Below are positions 22,572 through 35,851 of a DNA stretch of 64,000 nt, piece by piece. The notes below the pieces were generated by a model. It was not told where the DNA came from. It saw nothing but the letters and a program-made list of their open reading frames with translations, and made no database searches. The translations under genes were made by a program, and so were the position numbers. Within the stretch, counting starts at the first letter, position 1, and every line of letters begins with the position of its first letter. This stretch comes from Cycas panzhihuaensis (Eukaryota > Cycadophyta): assembly GCA_023213395.1 (NCBI GenBank), contig CM041465.1, positions 173,173,741 to 173,237,740 of the forward strand, written 5' to 3'.

Positions 22572-23108
22572 ACCTCATGGTTTACCTTATGTTTATAATG
22601 TTAAGCTAATGTATTTTCTATTCTTGTATTATGTGTGCACTTTTGCACTTTTGTACTCTAGGTCTAACTTTATCACTTAAGTGATAAAGTACACACCCAC
22701 TTTATGTCTAGTGACATAACGTTGTAACTTAAGGGTCAAATGACCCCCTTGCACTTTTGCTCACATGAGCTCCCAATGGACACTTGTCCTACATGCAAGC
22801 ATGCATTGCATGATTAACACTTGTCAATCATGCAATAGCCTTTGGCCTCTCATCTTCTTCTATTTAAAGAGGCCTCTCTTCATTGTTGCTCATCTTGAGA
22901 GGAGGAGATCATTGTTATTCTGTCAGTTTGCTAATCAAGCTGAAGTATTCTTTGGTGGTTGGACTAATTCCAACCCCCCATTTCTGGTATCTTGATCTTG
23001 CTCCTATTTCTGTTTGTGTTCCTTATGTTTCATGCTTTCATGCATTTGTAGTATTGTGCTTGTACTTATGATCTTGGGACTAATGTGGCCTAATGCCCAT
23101 TTTTCACA
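22566..23108 (+). repeat. 3' LTR of C1
   Basis: 543 bp, TGTTAAACC...TTTTTCACA, preceded by the purine run AAGGGGGGG. The 24-bp palindrome is at 22667-22690. Confidence 0.95.
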
Positions 23109-23113
23109 TAGAC

Positions 23114-23602
23114 ATGATGATTAACTAGTGGATTAATTATTAAAGGAAAAGCATTAAGAAAAACGAATGGTTGTGACTTCTGGTCACAACTTTTTCTCAA
23201 TAGGCATGCATAGCTTATTTAAACATACTTGCACAACCATTTCACTATGAAAGCCGAGTTATTCATTCCTATGTCATCTGCTCTAGTGTGAGAGCCAAGT
23301 GATTCAATCTCATGGGACTTGGTTTGGTATAGATAACCAACCAAGCATTGTATGGTCAATATTGCATGAGAAAGTGTGATGTAAAATAGTGATTTTGTTC
23401 AATAAAATATCAAAGTTACAATGAACGTACGTCTTCTATGTGTTTCTATTGACATGATGATGAATATATGATAGTATGATGTGATTGTGTTTATACTATG
23501 GACTTAGGAGGCATGTTATAAGACAATGACTCGCATGTTGACCATAAGTCCAATCTAGGCTTGACAAGTGCATTCTCCTCTAGACTAGGAGTAGGGTCAA
23601 CA
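23114..23602 (+). repeat. 5' LTR of Tat-like gypsy B, second part
   Basis: This continues 18218-18512 and ends GGGTCAACA. It is directly followed by the same TTGGTT...GTTGCC primer-site context as in G2. No ORF is supported. Confidence 0.75.
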
Positions 23603-23617
23603 TTGGTTATGTTGCCT
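23603..23617 (+). promoter_or_regulatory. Probable primer-binding site of gypsy B
   Basis: TTGGTTATGTTGCCT follows the LTR end. With the G2 version (TTGGTTCCGTTGCCT) it resembles the plant tRNA-Asp type site TGGCGCCGTTGCC, with substitutions. The exact tRNA is an inference. Confidence 0.55.
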
Positions 23618-23736
23618 AAGTCCATTGGCAGAGGAAAAAGGAAGATGGAACCCTCTATGCATAAAGATTAAGTCACCCTGGCTGTCGCAGTGACGGTCGA
23701 CTCTAACTAAATCTTGACAACAAGGGGGATTTTCCA

Positions 23737-25673
23737 ATGCCACCTACTGCCTTCGAAGGCAGAGGAGTCATAGACAAAACCTAAGGGGATAGCATAATCA
23801 AGTAAACAGAAAGCTTTAAGGTGGTCAAAGGAGAAAAAACTAAGAAAAGCAAGGAGATTGAGTGTAAGAAAAAGGGTAGATCAAACAGAAATAGTGGAAG
23901 AATCTAGGGCAAGCAACGCCCAGACACCACAAAATATAAAAAATGAACGCCAAGGGGAGCCAATGACAATCAAACCTGCCCCAAAGAAGTTTTACAATTT
24001 TGATACAAAAAAAATAGAATAAGGGAAAGAAAATAAAAAGGGAAGAGGAGAAAACCTTAAAGAAAATAGTAAATGAAAGGAAATAAAAACCCCCAAAGAG
24101 GAACCGAGTCTAGATTCTATTCTGATGGATATGAGTGAGAACATAGAGAAGGCACAGGAAGTTCCCCAAGCATATTGGAAGAGCTATTTAATAAGGCAAC
24201 TATTGGAGGATCCACCAAAGAAGATCAAATTAGTCATTCCTGATAACAACTCCATTAGCAGTAGAGATACCAAGAATCTCAGAGTTCATACAATTAAAAA
24301 CACTAATTTAGAATCCCTTGTTTGGAAGGGAGAACAGTGGAGAAGGGACACCATTAGGTGGACCATACAAAAAAATTTCGAAGCAAAAAGAGATAACCCC
24401 ACCACCAAGGAGGAAGCAAGTAAATAGCTCCAAGATAGCACACAATAAGGAATTTGGGAACATCAAAACTCATCTTTGATGATACTTCAGATGCAGCCAC
24501 ATACATCTATTTATTTTAGAGGTTGATAAACCTTGAGAAGATTACAGATGAAGCAGAAATTAAAGAAAGGTTTGCATATTCATCAAGTGGTGTACCACTA
24601 GCCTGGTAAAAGCAATTGGACCCAATTAAGCCATGGGATGAGATAAAAAAAGAATGAGGAAATACTTCTAAAATATTGGAACAATGACATAATAGAGCTA
24701 ACCTTAAGGGAAATCCAACAAAAACCAGGGCAATCTGTATTCACATACATAAGTCAAATTGATATGATAACATCTACCATCACAAAAGGAAAGAAAATCA
24801 CGAATTTAAGTATAAGAACTTTTTTTCGTAAATGGATTGAATGCCAACTTAAGGAATGTGATGGCTTCACATTCACTCAAATCATACCAACATGCACAAG
24901 AGCTAGCATTGGATTTTGAGAAGGAAATTGACACTAAGAGGATATCATACAATCCCCTCATAATGAGACTTCAGGAAGAAATAAATGAATTAAAAAGCCA
25001 AAATCTTAATAGACCCTTCTTCCAAGTGGCGAAGTCGGGGGAAAGTTGGAAAGTAGAAGCCCTAAGAAAGGAAGTTGCAAGGCTTAAGCTACAACAGCAT
25101 AAAACTCAAAGGAACATTGAAGAAGAATCTATCAAGAATTGAATGGAGGCCTCAATTGAAAAGTGGTGTCACATTTGTGAGGAAACCACACACACTACCA
25201 AGGAATGTGAGTGTAATACAAGAGCAAGAAAGCAAAATAGTTGGTGTTATATTTGTGACCAAAATACTGACAATACTCGAGACTGTTATTCTAATTCTAG
25301 AAGCACAGACTCCAGAAGTAGAGGGTACGAAAGAGGCAACCCAACCACATGAACAATCTATGCAACTCACACACAACTAGAGAATTCAAAAAGAAAACCT
25401 CCTTTAGAAAGATGTTTGGTGTGTTTAGAATACAAGCATTGGAAATCAGATTGCTCAGCGACAAAAATCCAAAGAGAATGCCCATACACATGTAAAAATT
25501 GTGGACCAAGTACACATACCACAGAAGAATGCAAGAGCAAAGGTAAAGCTCTTAATGGGGTAACAATCATACCAAACCCTTCCAAGAATGTTAACTTACA
25601 AAACAAGAAGCAAGCAAGTGAAAAAGGCTACCCCAAATTCGAAAGTAGAGATTGATCAATTTGTTGTTGCAAA
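23737..25673 (+). pseudogene. Tat-like gypsy B Gag region (broken)
   Basis: The ATG at 23737 sits in the same context as the G2 gag start (CCAATGCCACC). Conserved pieces are a charged N-terminal part with many stops, YWKSYLIRQLLEDP (24165-24210), a capsid-like core (KITDEAEIKERFAYSS near 24540-24590, GVPLAW near 24590-24610), and a helical segment (SLKSYQHAQELALDFE, 24870-24920). Three CCHC knuckles follow: CHICEETTHTTKEC (25167), CYICDQNTDNTRDC with Asn in the His position (25245), and CKNCGPSTHTTEEC (25492). It is cut at 25673 by copia-2 and resumes at 30865. It is too damaged to be functional. Confidence 0.85.
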
Positions 25674-25678
25674 GAAAG

Positions 25679-25892
25679 TGTTAAGACTGTAATGTTTTAT
25701 TTAGGTACAAAAAGGGGTAATGTTGAAACACCCTCAAATGTAACTTATATCTAAGATGTTGACACTTGCCAGTTAGAGGAGGATTAGTTACAATTCAATT
25801 TGTAACGGTCATATAGTATGATGTATATTTAAAGGAGACTAGATCTCCATGGAATGCAAGTTTTTTGTTCATCTCAATTAGGTTTGCTATCA
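25679..25892 (+). repeat. 5' LTR of copia-2
   Basis: 214 bp, TGTTAAGACTG...TTGCTATCA, with TATATTTAAA at 25824-25833 as the likely TATA box. Confidence 0.95.
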
Positions 25893-25904
25893 TGGTATCA
25901 GAGC
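25893..25904 (+). promoter_or_regulatory. Primer-binding site of copia-2 (tRNA-iMet)
   Basis: TGGTATCAGAGC follows the LTR with no gap. Confidence 0.94.
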
Positions 25905-26548
25905 AGGTCACCTGCCTGTTTGAGAGAGGGATTTGTATTTGGTGAAGGCAGTGCCAGAGTGAGGCAAGCACAAAAGCTAGCAAAAGGTCAGATCTGGAAG
26001 CGTTCTAAGGCATCATACGACCTGTGTACGGGACCATACGTGTACAAACAAGAAAAATTCAGTGTCTCAGATTGAGACCAAATTTCACCAGTAGGTAGAT
26101 CTTGACACCCCTGTCACTTCTCTCTTCAAGGTCGAAGTCATCTAAGCACGTTTGAGGGCAGTTTTGGACACTTTACCAATCCGCGTGGGTTTGGAGGTAC
26201 TCTCACGTTTTTCTCCTGATTTTTCTCAGATTTTTGAATCAAATCTATTGTAATATCTCCGCATTAGTGCCTTGAAGACTTTGTGACTAGTATTGAGAGA
26301 TTTCGTGGAGAATTTTTGAAGATTCAAGTAAATTTGTGCAAAATCCTAGACGCGCCCCTTTGTCTTTCAGGCCAATTTTCTCACAATCTATAAACTGTTT
26401 TGCAAATCTAACACCAAATCTGAAATCCTCTTTTCATCCTCTTTCTTTTGAGGTACACTTCATCTCGTTCTGTATGGCCTCATTTTTGTACGAAAATCCG
26501 TACAAGTGTACAGTCTAGCACTGTCAGGTCTTGATCCTCTTAGATCCA
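25905..26548 (+). other. Leader of copia-2 with two GTAC-rich clusters
   Basis: An untranslated leader. The first cluster (26011-26050) has TGTACGGGACCATACGTG, which can fold on itself. The second (26469-26514) lies about 35 nt before the ATG. Confidence 0.65.
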
Positions 26549-29500
26549 ATGGCTTCTTCGATCCTAACTTTGCCTAATCAAGAAAAATTAATTGATTCAA
26601 ATTACCATATATGAAAAATCAAAGTGGAAACACTTTTAAGAGCCAAAAATGCTTGGAAAATTGTGAATGGTTATGAAGTTCATCTAAATGCAACGGATCC
26701 AACCCTGGCAAGTTGGGAGGAAAGAGATAACATAGGAATAATCATTTTAAAGATGTTAGTTTCTGACTCCCTCCTGGTATATATAGAGAAATTAAACTTT
26801 ACATCAGACATCTGGAAATGTCTTGAGAATTTGTATGGGCAGAAAAATAAAGCCAAGATCATTGCACTCAAAGAAGATCTATACAAACTCCACATGAAGG
26901 AAAGTGAGATTGTAACAGAATTCATACACAAGGTTATTTCAATTACAAATAATATCTTGAGTGCAGGAGGTATCATTTCGGAACAAGAGCTGCTGGAATT
27001 GGTGACAAGCAAGCTACCGAGATCATTTGACATAACCATTCACACCATTACAAACAATAACTAGATTGATAAAATGATTCTTGATGAATTGACTGGGTTG
27101 TTATTAAAACAGGAACAAAGGAACAAGCGCTATGAGGATTCTTCAGAACTGGAAGATGCCTTTGCATCTAGGTTGAATCTAGGACCACGTGGACGAAACT
27201 AGGCTCGTGGGCAATGACAGGCTCCAGACATCAGAGGTCGAGGACGTTGGCAAGAATCTAGAGGACATGGACGAAGCAAAGACACCAGAGTCAGCTTCAA
27301 CTGTGGAAAAACTAGGCACATCTCCAGTACATGCAGATTTTTTGATGTTTGTTACCACTGCGGGCAATCAAGGCATTACCCATACCAATGCCCACAAAGA
27401 AGGATCGATATTTAGAAAGGGAAACGACTTGTTGGAGGATATAGCAAAGAAAAAACAAAGGAAGAGGAAGAAGAAACTGCCTTCATTGTCGCACTAGCAA
27501 CAAGTCTAAAAGATGGAGACATATGGTATGTTGATTCAGGAGCTTCGCAACATATGACCAATCGTGAAGATTGGTTTGAAACCTTAAAGCCTTGCGACTT
27601 CGACAAATCAATTGAACTGGAAGACAAATACCCACTTGACATAAAGGGGGTGGGTACTATCGCCATCAATCTGCAAGAAAATGTAAAGAAAATTGGGAAT
27701 GTTTTGTTAGTCCCTGGTCTAAAAATGAATCTTCTTTCTGTCTCACAACTTAGCAAAAAGGGGCTAAGAGCAATTTTTGATGAAGAAGGATATTGTCATA
27801 TTCTAGACATGAAAAACAATGGGAAAATCATTGCCAAGGACATAAGATGTAATGATCTGTACAAACTTATGTCAGATCCTGTGATTCCCAATGTGGAAGA
27901 AAAAGCTTGTACTGTTGTTAAATCTGATAATAAAATTTGGCATTTGAAATATGGACATCTTCCAATTGAAACATTAAAATCAATGGAAAAATCAAGCATA
28001 GTAAATGGGCTGCCCCATATTACTTCTGACAACTTTGTTTGCAAAGGCTGCCAATTTGGCAAACAGCACCGACATCCTTTTAATGAAAGCAGTTGGAGAG
28101 CACAATCAAAGTTGGAATTAATCCATAGAGATCTGTGTGGTCCCATCACACCACTCTCAATCAATGGTTGCAGGTATTTTCTAACCTTCATTGATGATTT
28201 AACTCGAAAAGTGTGGGTTTACTTTCTTGACAACAAGTCAAAAGTTTTCGAAACATTCAAAGAATTTAAAGCAGAAGTAGAGCTGCAATCAGGAACAAAA
28301 ATCAAGTGCATCAGATCAGATGGAGGAGGTGAATACATCTCGAAGGAATTTCTGAACTATTGTAAGTTGCACCGAATTCGCAGACAGGTCACAACTCCAT
28401 ATACACCACAATCCAATGGAGTTGCAGAAAGAAAAAACAGGACTCTAACGGAAATGGCCAGAAGCATGGTTTACGAAAAGGAAGTTCCAAAATCATATTG
28501 GGCCAAGGCAATAAGCACCGCCCACTATCTAATACATCGGAGCCCAATAAAGGCTCTAAAGAACATCACTCCAGAAGAAGCCTGGACAGGTAGAAAACCT
28601 AATGTAAGTTCACTTAAAATATTTGGTAGCCAAACTTTTGTTCACATACCTGATAAAAGGAGATCTAAAATTGATGCAAAAGGCATAGAATGCATTATGA
28701 TAGGTTACAAAACCTCAAAGGCTTATAAATGCATAGATCCTAAGTCCAATAAAATCTACGTAAGTAGAGATGTTGTTTTCAATGAAGGAGATAGCTCAAA
28801 TGATACTTCACAAGTTAGAATAATCAAAGGAAATGAGAAGGAGGTGGAACAAAAAGCTGTGTCTGAAATTACCTCAGATGAAATACCCTCTGTAGAATCA
28901 TCTCCTTCCTCTTCATCAATTCAAAATGAAACAACAGAAGGAGAAGAATCAGCCATAGAACAATCAACGAAGGAAACAAACATTGAAGAAGGTACACAAA
29001 AACAGAAGAAGTTACCCAAATGGTTCATCAAAACAATCGAAGAGGGACAAGGCAATGTGCTTGAACACAAAATGCGAAGCCAAAGGCCAAGGGCCCTGAT
29101 AAGTAGAGTCGAACCACAGACCTTTCAAGAGGCCAAAGATCAACATGAATGGAAGTCAGCCATGGACAGTGAAATGGACTCAATTAGAAAAAATCAAACA
29201 TGGGATCTGGTAGAGTTACCTACCAACAAATCTGTAGTCAGCTGCAAATGGGTCTACAAAATTAAGGAGGGAACCAGTGGCGAAATAAAGAAGCACAAAG
29301 CACGACTTGTTGCAAAAGGATACACTCAAACAGCCGGAGTGGACTTTGAAGAAACCTTTTATCCTGTGGCCAAGCTAAACACTGTAAGGACAGTGATTGG
29401 ACTAGCTGCTATGCAAGATTTAAAAATCTTTCAATTAGATGTTAAAAGTGCCTTTTTGAATGGGGAATTAGAAAAGGAAGTCTATATGAAACAACCTGAA

Positions 29501-30642
29501 GGATACATCAAAGAAGGACAAGAGCATCTAGTATGCAAATTAAAAAAGGCTCTATATGGGTTAAAGCAAGCCCCTCGAGCTTGGTACGCAAAATTAGATC
29601 AATACCTGTGTCAGAACTGCTTTCAACGATGTGATTCAAACTCCAGCTTATACATAAGGAAAAGAAATGGCAAAGTCACAATAATTGTTGTTTACGTAGA
29701 TGACATGGTTCTCACAGGTAATGATGGAGAATCCATTGCAGATATAAAAGAACAACTCAAGCGAGAATTTGCAATGACAAACTTGGGCCTCCCGAGCTAT
29801 TACCTGGGGTTAGAAATAGATCAACAACAAGGTTATGTTGCTCTATCTCAGAGCAAATACATCAGAGATCTATTGACCAAATTCCATATGGAAAATTGCA
29901 ACCCCTGTGCCACACCCATGGAAATAAATTGTGACCTAACAATGGACTACATGGAACAGGCAGCAGACATCACCTTATATAGACAAATGATTGGGAGTCT
30001 GATTTATCTAATAGCCACCAGACCTGACATATCATATTCGATGGGATTAGTATCCAAATACATGCAAAATCCTAAAACGAGACACTGGAAGGCCGCAAGG
30101 AGAATTCTAAGGTACCTAAAGGGGACGATAGACCTGAAACTAGTGTATCCTAAAGGAGGATCAATTAATCTATCAGGTTTCTACAACTCCGATTGGACAG
30201 GAGACAAAGAACAAAGGAAATCAACTAGTGGGTATTGTTTTTTTCTAGGATCTACAGTAATTCCTGGTGTAGCAAAAAATAGGCTACTATGGCATTATCA
30301 TCCACTGAGGCAAAATACAAAGCAGTTGTGACAGCAACGTGCGAAGCTATCTGGTTGAGACAACTCCTAGCCAACTTAGAACAACGACAGAATCAAGTGA
30401 CTATTCTGAAATGTGACAATCAGAGGACCATCAAATTAACCAAAAATCCAGTCCTTCATGCAAGAACCAAACACATAGAAATACATCATCACTTCATAAG
30501 GGAAAAAGTCCACAACAGGGAAATCGATTTGGAATACTGTCCATCTACAGAACAAGTTGCAGACCTACTGACAAAATCTCTTGGAAAAGAGAGATTTCAA
30601 AATCGAAGGAACATATTAGGTTTGCTAGAGATAAAACATTAA
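26549..30642 (+). pseudogene. Copia gag-pol polyprotein, copia-2 (nearly intact pol)
   Basis: ATG 26549 (MASSILTL) starts Gag, with stops at about 26610 and 27062 and more in the glycine/arginine-rich tail (27200). Two CCHC-type knuckles (CFNCGKTRHISSTC and CYHCGQSRHYPYQC) lie at about 27295-27395. Then come protease DSGAS at 27533 and a 925-codon open frame from 27554 to 30331. That frame holds the HHCC zone (HLKYGHL at 27941, CKGC near 28040), the integrase core (LCGP near 28130, RSDGGGEY near 28315, GVAERKN near 28420), RT ([16 protein letters not shown] at about 29692) and the RNase H start. One frameshift near 30270 splits RNase H; the rest is open to the TAA at 30640-30642. It is the best candidate here for recent activity, but still defective. 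Confidence 0.95.
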
Positions 30643-30649
30643 GAGAGGG

Positions 30650-30859
30650 TGTTAGAGTGTAATGTTTTATTTAGGTACAAAAAGGGATAATGTTGGAACA
30701 CCCTCAAATGTAACTTATATCTAAGATGTTGACACTTGGCAGTTAGATGCTCAGTTACAATTCAGTTTGTAACGATCATATAGTATGATGTATATTTAAA
30801 GGAGACTAGATCTCCATGGAATGCAACTTTTTTATTGATCTCAATTAGGTTTCCTATCA
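30650..30859 (+). repeat. 3' LTR of copia-2
   Basis: 210 bp, TGTTAGAGTG...TTCCTATCA, preceded by the purine tract AAGAGAGGG. Confidence 0.95.
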
Positions 30860-30864
30860 GAAAG

Positions 30865-33800
30865 CTCTAGAGGATGCTACCAGGGAAGAAGCAGCCAAAA
30901 CTTTACCACTAGGAAAGCCATAAATCAAACAAGTATATAAGTGAAAGAACAAAGGAGTCGAGGCAGAATCATCTAAGAAAACTATAGAAAGCAATTCATG
31001 TGTCTTAGCCACAAAGTCAGAAGAGCTCCTAAAGAAACTTGCAATGATGGAAGACTTAGTGAAACAACTAAAACTAACTATTTCATTAGAACATATGATA
31101 GAATGGATAAAAAAGGGAGTAATCTAACCAATGGAAACTACAAGAAGCCTAAACAAGGTCAAACCTTCATGTGATCTTGACCCTTCAGTAAACATGAACA
31201 TCTTGGGGATCACATTGCAAAATGTCATTGTCGATGGAAGAGCTACAGTAAATGTATTACCAACACAAACATGGAAGAAACTAGAGAGTCCTCAATTGAC
31301 ACCCACAAACAATTTGTTAAATTTGGCGAATGAGATACTAGTAAAACCCGTGGATCAATTAGAGAACAAGTAAACGTAGCAAGAATAATAGTGCCAGTAG
31401 ACTTTACCATTATTGACACAGTAAAGAATATGGTAACCTATCTAACCCCAATTGACAAACCATGGCTATATTAGCCAAAATGCTTGCAAAGTTGGAAAGA
31501 TGTAACTTTTACCTTGACAGATGGAGATAATGAAATAGTTCTTCATTGTAGAGGTGGTTCCAAATGACACATCCAGTACAACAATAGCAAGTGTAGAGAC
31601 ATCTTCAACCTTTAACAAGGCAAATCTTTATCACACAACGAAAGAAAATATGAATACGAACTACATACAAGAACACAAGCCAAATTATTATGGAGAATTA
31701 CCATCGGAGAGTTCATCGAATGGAGGAGGTACAATGAATATGGTTAACTACTAGATGAATAATTCATATGAGGCACAACCTTTGTCATATCATTGTAATT
31801 TGTTATCTATATGTTTTTCAATTGACAACAAAATAAATAATAATCTTGAGTATATGGATTCTATTCGTAGCAATGAATCTTTAGAAAATGAATATATAAA
31901 TAAACCCTTAGTGAATGTAGATTTTGAGATAGATTTAGAAAATAAGGTGCATGTAAAAATTTGAGAAAACATCCTATCTTCCAACCCTTTCCCCTATCTT
32001 ACCCCCTACCCCAACCTTAGACCTATCAAGGTTGAGTCAGGAAATCTAGCCAATCTTCCCTCCAACCTTGAAAATCTTCCTACCCCTACCCCCATCTTGG
32101 AACAAATAACCAAGGTAGAATCCCCTACCCCAACCTCTTATGAGGATACTAATTCCCCAAATTCTCTCCTAGTTTACCCACCAAATAAGGAAGAGATAGA
32201 AAAGTATCTTCAAGATCTCAATAAGCAAGATGCAATGCCATCTCAAGCAAACTTGCAGAATTCTTATTCCCCATACCAAAGGATAGGACAAAAATGCAAA
32301 GGAATATGCCTACAATTTTAGGGGATACATTAGACGATACTAACCACCTCATTCAATGCATGATATATTGGTTAAAGTTCAGGATTTTTGATAGAACTCG
32401 ATGTGTTTTGGATTTTATTCTTACCACGCGGGATCAAGCCTGGTGGTGGTACATAGCCCACCATCACATCCTTAGAACTTGAAACAATCTTCAATTGCCA
32501 TTTCGATTAAGATTTGATGCTCACCAAGGAATATTAATTTCAGGTTTTCTTATAGGAAAATGTCCTACCCAACATCTAATTAGGTGCAAATGGGCTTGGA
32601 GAATTCGGAACATTCCTAAATCCCATTGGAGTCACTTATTTTTTCATACAATGGGTACATTAGCACAAAAAAAAATGGTTCTTAAAACAAGAACAGACTA
32701 CGAAAGCATCCTGGGACAAACTAGAACACTCATTTGTTAGGTCATTTTCCTATTCCTCAAATAACAAGGTAATACATAAGGTATTACATAGTATGAGAGA
32801 AATGAGCATGAAAGTGGAACATAATCTTATGTCAGTTGAAAGCATTATAGATATAGACAACAATGAGAATGAGGAGGAGGAAGAGAAGGAAGTTCAATAC
32901 TTTCCTCCAGAGTATACTGAACTGCAATATGAACAAAGAGACATAGAAGAGATCCTTGCTCACAAAATAAGGGATAACCATCAAGTACAACAAAAGGAAC
33001 TAAAAACAACAAAAATTAACCTCGAACAGAAGAACCAAAAAATAGTACAATAGGAGACTATTGGGATGAGAGAACAGTGGCAGAAGCACAAGCCCTTTTT
33101 TAAGAATTCAAGGATGTGTTTGCATGGTCATACAAGGACCTTAAAGGTATCCCTCCAAAAATAGCAATCCATCATATCGACTTGATAGAAGGAGCCAAAC
33201 TAGTAAAACAAAGACCATATAGGATGAATCCATGATACAAGGAAAAAGTCAAAGCTAAATTAGATAACATGATAAAAGCTAGCTATATCTATGAGGTGGA
33301 ATACAATGATTGGGTAAGCCCCATGGTGGTAGTTCCAAAAAAGAATGGGAAAGTCCGTGTGTACGTAGATTATCGCCAGCTGAATAAGGTCACAAAAAGG
33401 ATCCATTTCCCATTCCCTTGACAGAAGATGTCTTGGAAATGGTGGGTGGAAAAGAAGTAGATTTATTTACAAACAGGTTCAATGAATACAACCAAGAGAG
33501 TACTGCATCAAAAGATCAGTCCAAAACAACTTTTATGACAGAATGGGGAACATATGCCTATCAAGTAATGCCATTTGGGTTAACAAATGCACCATCAACA
33601 TTTTAAAGAATAGTGATCAATATTTTCAAGAAACTTATTGGGGAAACAGTAGCAATATTTCTCCATGACTAGACATTATATGGAATAATGAAAATTCACA
33701 TAGAAAATCTTAAAATAATGTTACAAACATGTCGTGAAAACAATTTATATTTGAATCCAAAAAAATGTACCTTCTTGGTACCCTTTGGAAGCCTTCTAGA

Positions 33801-33934
33801 GCATTTCATTAGCAAAGAAGGCTTGCTAATTGATCCAACAAAAGCAACCACAATTTTACGTTATCCACAACCTCACAATCAGAAACAAGTCAAAGGATTT
33901 CTGGGATTAACAGGCTATTACCACAAATCAAATT
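30865..33934 (+). pseudogene. Tat-like gypsy B protease, second Gag-like region and RT (broken)
   Basis: This resumes gypsy B after copia-2. The protease lies at 31131-31373, with VIVDGRATVNVLP where G2 has a D-G-G motif. A 1.7-kb spacer follows, coding a Thr/Ser/Pro-rich stretch and then a Gag-like fold signature (DQAWWWYIAHHH at 32425-32465, SWDKLEHSFVRSF near 32710-32750) and an acidic tail (NENEEEEEKE). RT starts near 33110 (FAWSYKDLKGIPP), with MVVVPKKNGKVRVY and YQVMPFGLTNAPS. The catalytic motif reads FLHD followed by a stop near 33660, so it is dead. RT ends at GFLGLTGYYHK, where element C2 begins. Confidence 0.87.
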
Positions 33935-35851
33935 AACAGGTCAGGAGAATTATCAAGATTGAAAGAGGCAAACACAAAACCTCTTAAAGATGAATAAACT
34001 TTGGGGCTATGTTTCTGGCAAAATTCTTCTACCTGTACCTATGGAGATTGATGGTGTTGTTGTTGATCCTGATTCTGATTATATTGCTATTTGGGAGGCC
34101 AAGGATGAAATAGCCTTGGCATTTTTACATATGGTCATTGATGTTAATGTTGATCAAAATATTTCGAAGCTGAAACTTCTAAGGAAGTTTGGGACATTTT
34201 GTCCTCTTTGTATGAAATGCGAGATGAAGCTCGCATTTTGTCGGTGAAAGCAAAACTATATTCTATAAAATATGTAAAACCTATGTTGGCATTTCTTGCT
34301 TCTATCAAAGAAATATGTAATGAATTGAATACTTTAGGCAAACTTGCTTCTAGGGATGAGCTTGTAACAACCACTATTCGAGCTTTACCTAAAGATTTTA
34401 ATGGTTTCATCTCATCTGTTACACGAGATAGCTCACTCTCAGGCATGTCTTTCAACCAACTTGAGAGTTTCTTACTTCAAGAGGAGAAAATTTATGACAA
34501 AGAAAATGATGATAGAGCATCTACTTCAGGAGCATTCACGGCCAAGTTGAAGGCCAAGCAAAATTCCAAACCTTCACTCACAAAATAGTTTGGGAATATG
34601 AACATTGGCACCTCAAAAGTCAATGTCATTTGTCATTATTATGGCAAGGTTGGCCACATAGCCCCTGATTGCCGAAAGAAGAAAACCGACCTTTAGCATA
34701 CACATCAACCGCAGCCACATCTATAGCATTAGAGGCAACAGTAGCGTCGTTAGTAGTTCCAACAGCAGTAGCGATTTCAGCAATAGCAACAGCAACATCC
34801 CCCTCGACCAAATCGAGGTGCATATCGAGGAGGTCAAAGAGAAAGGGGGGGTTCATAGGTGGCAATCAACACCACACAAATCAATTTGCAAATGAGGATA
34901 AGCTACCTTGTACTTATCACACATCCAATGTTGATCAAACATGGATCATCGACTCGAGGGCATCACGTCACATGACTAGGAGTGAAGAACTCCTTTATGA
35001 CATCAAAAAAGGAAATGGTAAATCAGTGACCTTTGGCAACAATTAATTAATGCAAATTTCTGGTATAGGCAAAGTTTCCTCATTTCATTCTTCTTCAAAT
35101 CCTTCTTCAACATTTCCCAATGGTGATGCCTACTTTATCCCTTCCATGGAGAAGAGTTTGCTATCTGTTAGCCAATTGGACAAGCAATAGATGAGCATTT
35201 TGTTTAAAAATGGGAAATGTGTCATCAGTGACATGATCACATTGTAGCTATTGGTCATGAAGACCATGGCCTTTATAAGTTGGATGCAAATAATATAACT
35301 CTTAATTCTGCTTACTCTGTCACGCAATCATCAACAAAGATGCAACTTTGGCATCATCGTCTAGGCCACTTGAGTTTAGACAATATCAAGTCGATGATAA
35401 ACAAGAACATGGTGCATGGGCTTCCAAAGCTATATAGTTCAAAATGTCTTTGTGAAGCATGTATAATGGGGACACAACATCGATTGCCTTTCACTAAAGG
35501 CAAAGCATGGCGTGTAGCATATTCTTTGCAGTTGATACAGTTTGATTTATGTGGACCTATGTCCACATCTTTTGGAGGAGCATTATACTACATCTCCTTC
35601 ATAGATGATTTCTCTCACAAAGTTTGGGTTTACTTCCTCAAACAAAAGTCGGAAGCATTCCAGAAGATTAAGGAATTCAAGCTTGAAGTTGAGAATGAAT
35701 CTGGCTATACAATCAAAATTCTAAGGTCAGATAATGGAGGTGAATTCACTTCAAAGAATTCACTCAATTTTGCAAGGATAACGGCATTCGGAGACAACTC
35801 ACTATTCCACATACTCCTCAACAAAATGGAGTCTACGAATGATGAATGAAC
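33935..35851 (+). pseudogene. Copia C2 gag, protease and first half of integrase (family C)
   Basis: This begins inside Gag (LTGQENYQDWKRQ) with no 5' LTR or leader, so the 5' end is truncated. It has Gag (WEAKDEIALAF, ALPKDFNGFISS), a knuckle with its second Cys lost (CHYYGKVGHIAPDC at about 34630), and a protease with the catalytic Gly replaced (IIDSRASRHMT near 34955). The pre-integrase zone follows (WHHRLGHLSLDN; CLCEACIMGTQH), then the integrase core to RSDNGGEF. Gypsy G2 interrupts it at 35851, and it resumes at 46280. It matches C3 along its length. Stops and frameshifts are common. Confidence 0.9.

Larger units (their letters stand above)
18513..23108 (+). mobile_element. Ty1/copia element C1 (family C), internally deleted, TAGAC target duplication
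   Basis: It has two 543-bp LTRs, a tRNA-iMet primer site, a 2-kb leader and a short gag-pol ORF region. TAGAC flanks it at 18508-18512 and 23109-23113. The LTRs differ at about six positions by eye (near 1%), so insertion is recent. Compared with C3 it lacks about 2.67 kb: integrase, RT and most of RNase H. It is inserted in the 5' LTR of gypsy B. Confidence 0.96.
25679..30859 (+). mobile_element. Ty1/copia LTR retrotransposon copia-2 (family A), GAAAG target duplication
   Basis: A full-length element: LTRs 25679-25892 and 30650-30859, a perfect initiator-tRNA site, gag-pol 26549-30642, and GAAAG at 25674-25678 and 30860-30864. The LTRs differ at roughly 15 positions plus small indels by eye (about 7%), yet the pol is the best preserved in the window. 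It is inserted in gypsy B between the Gag knuckles and the protease. Confidence 0.97.
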
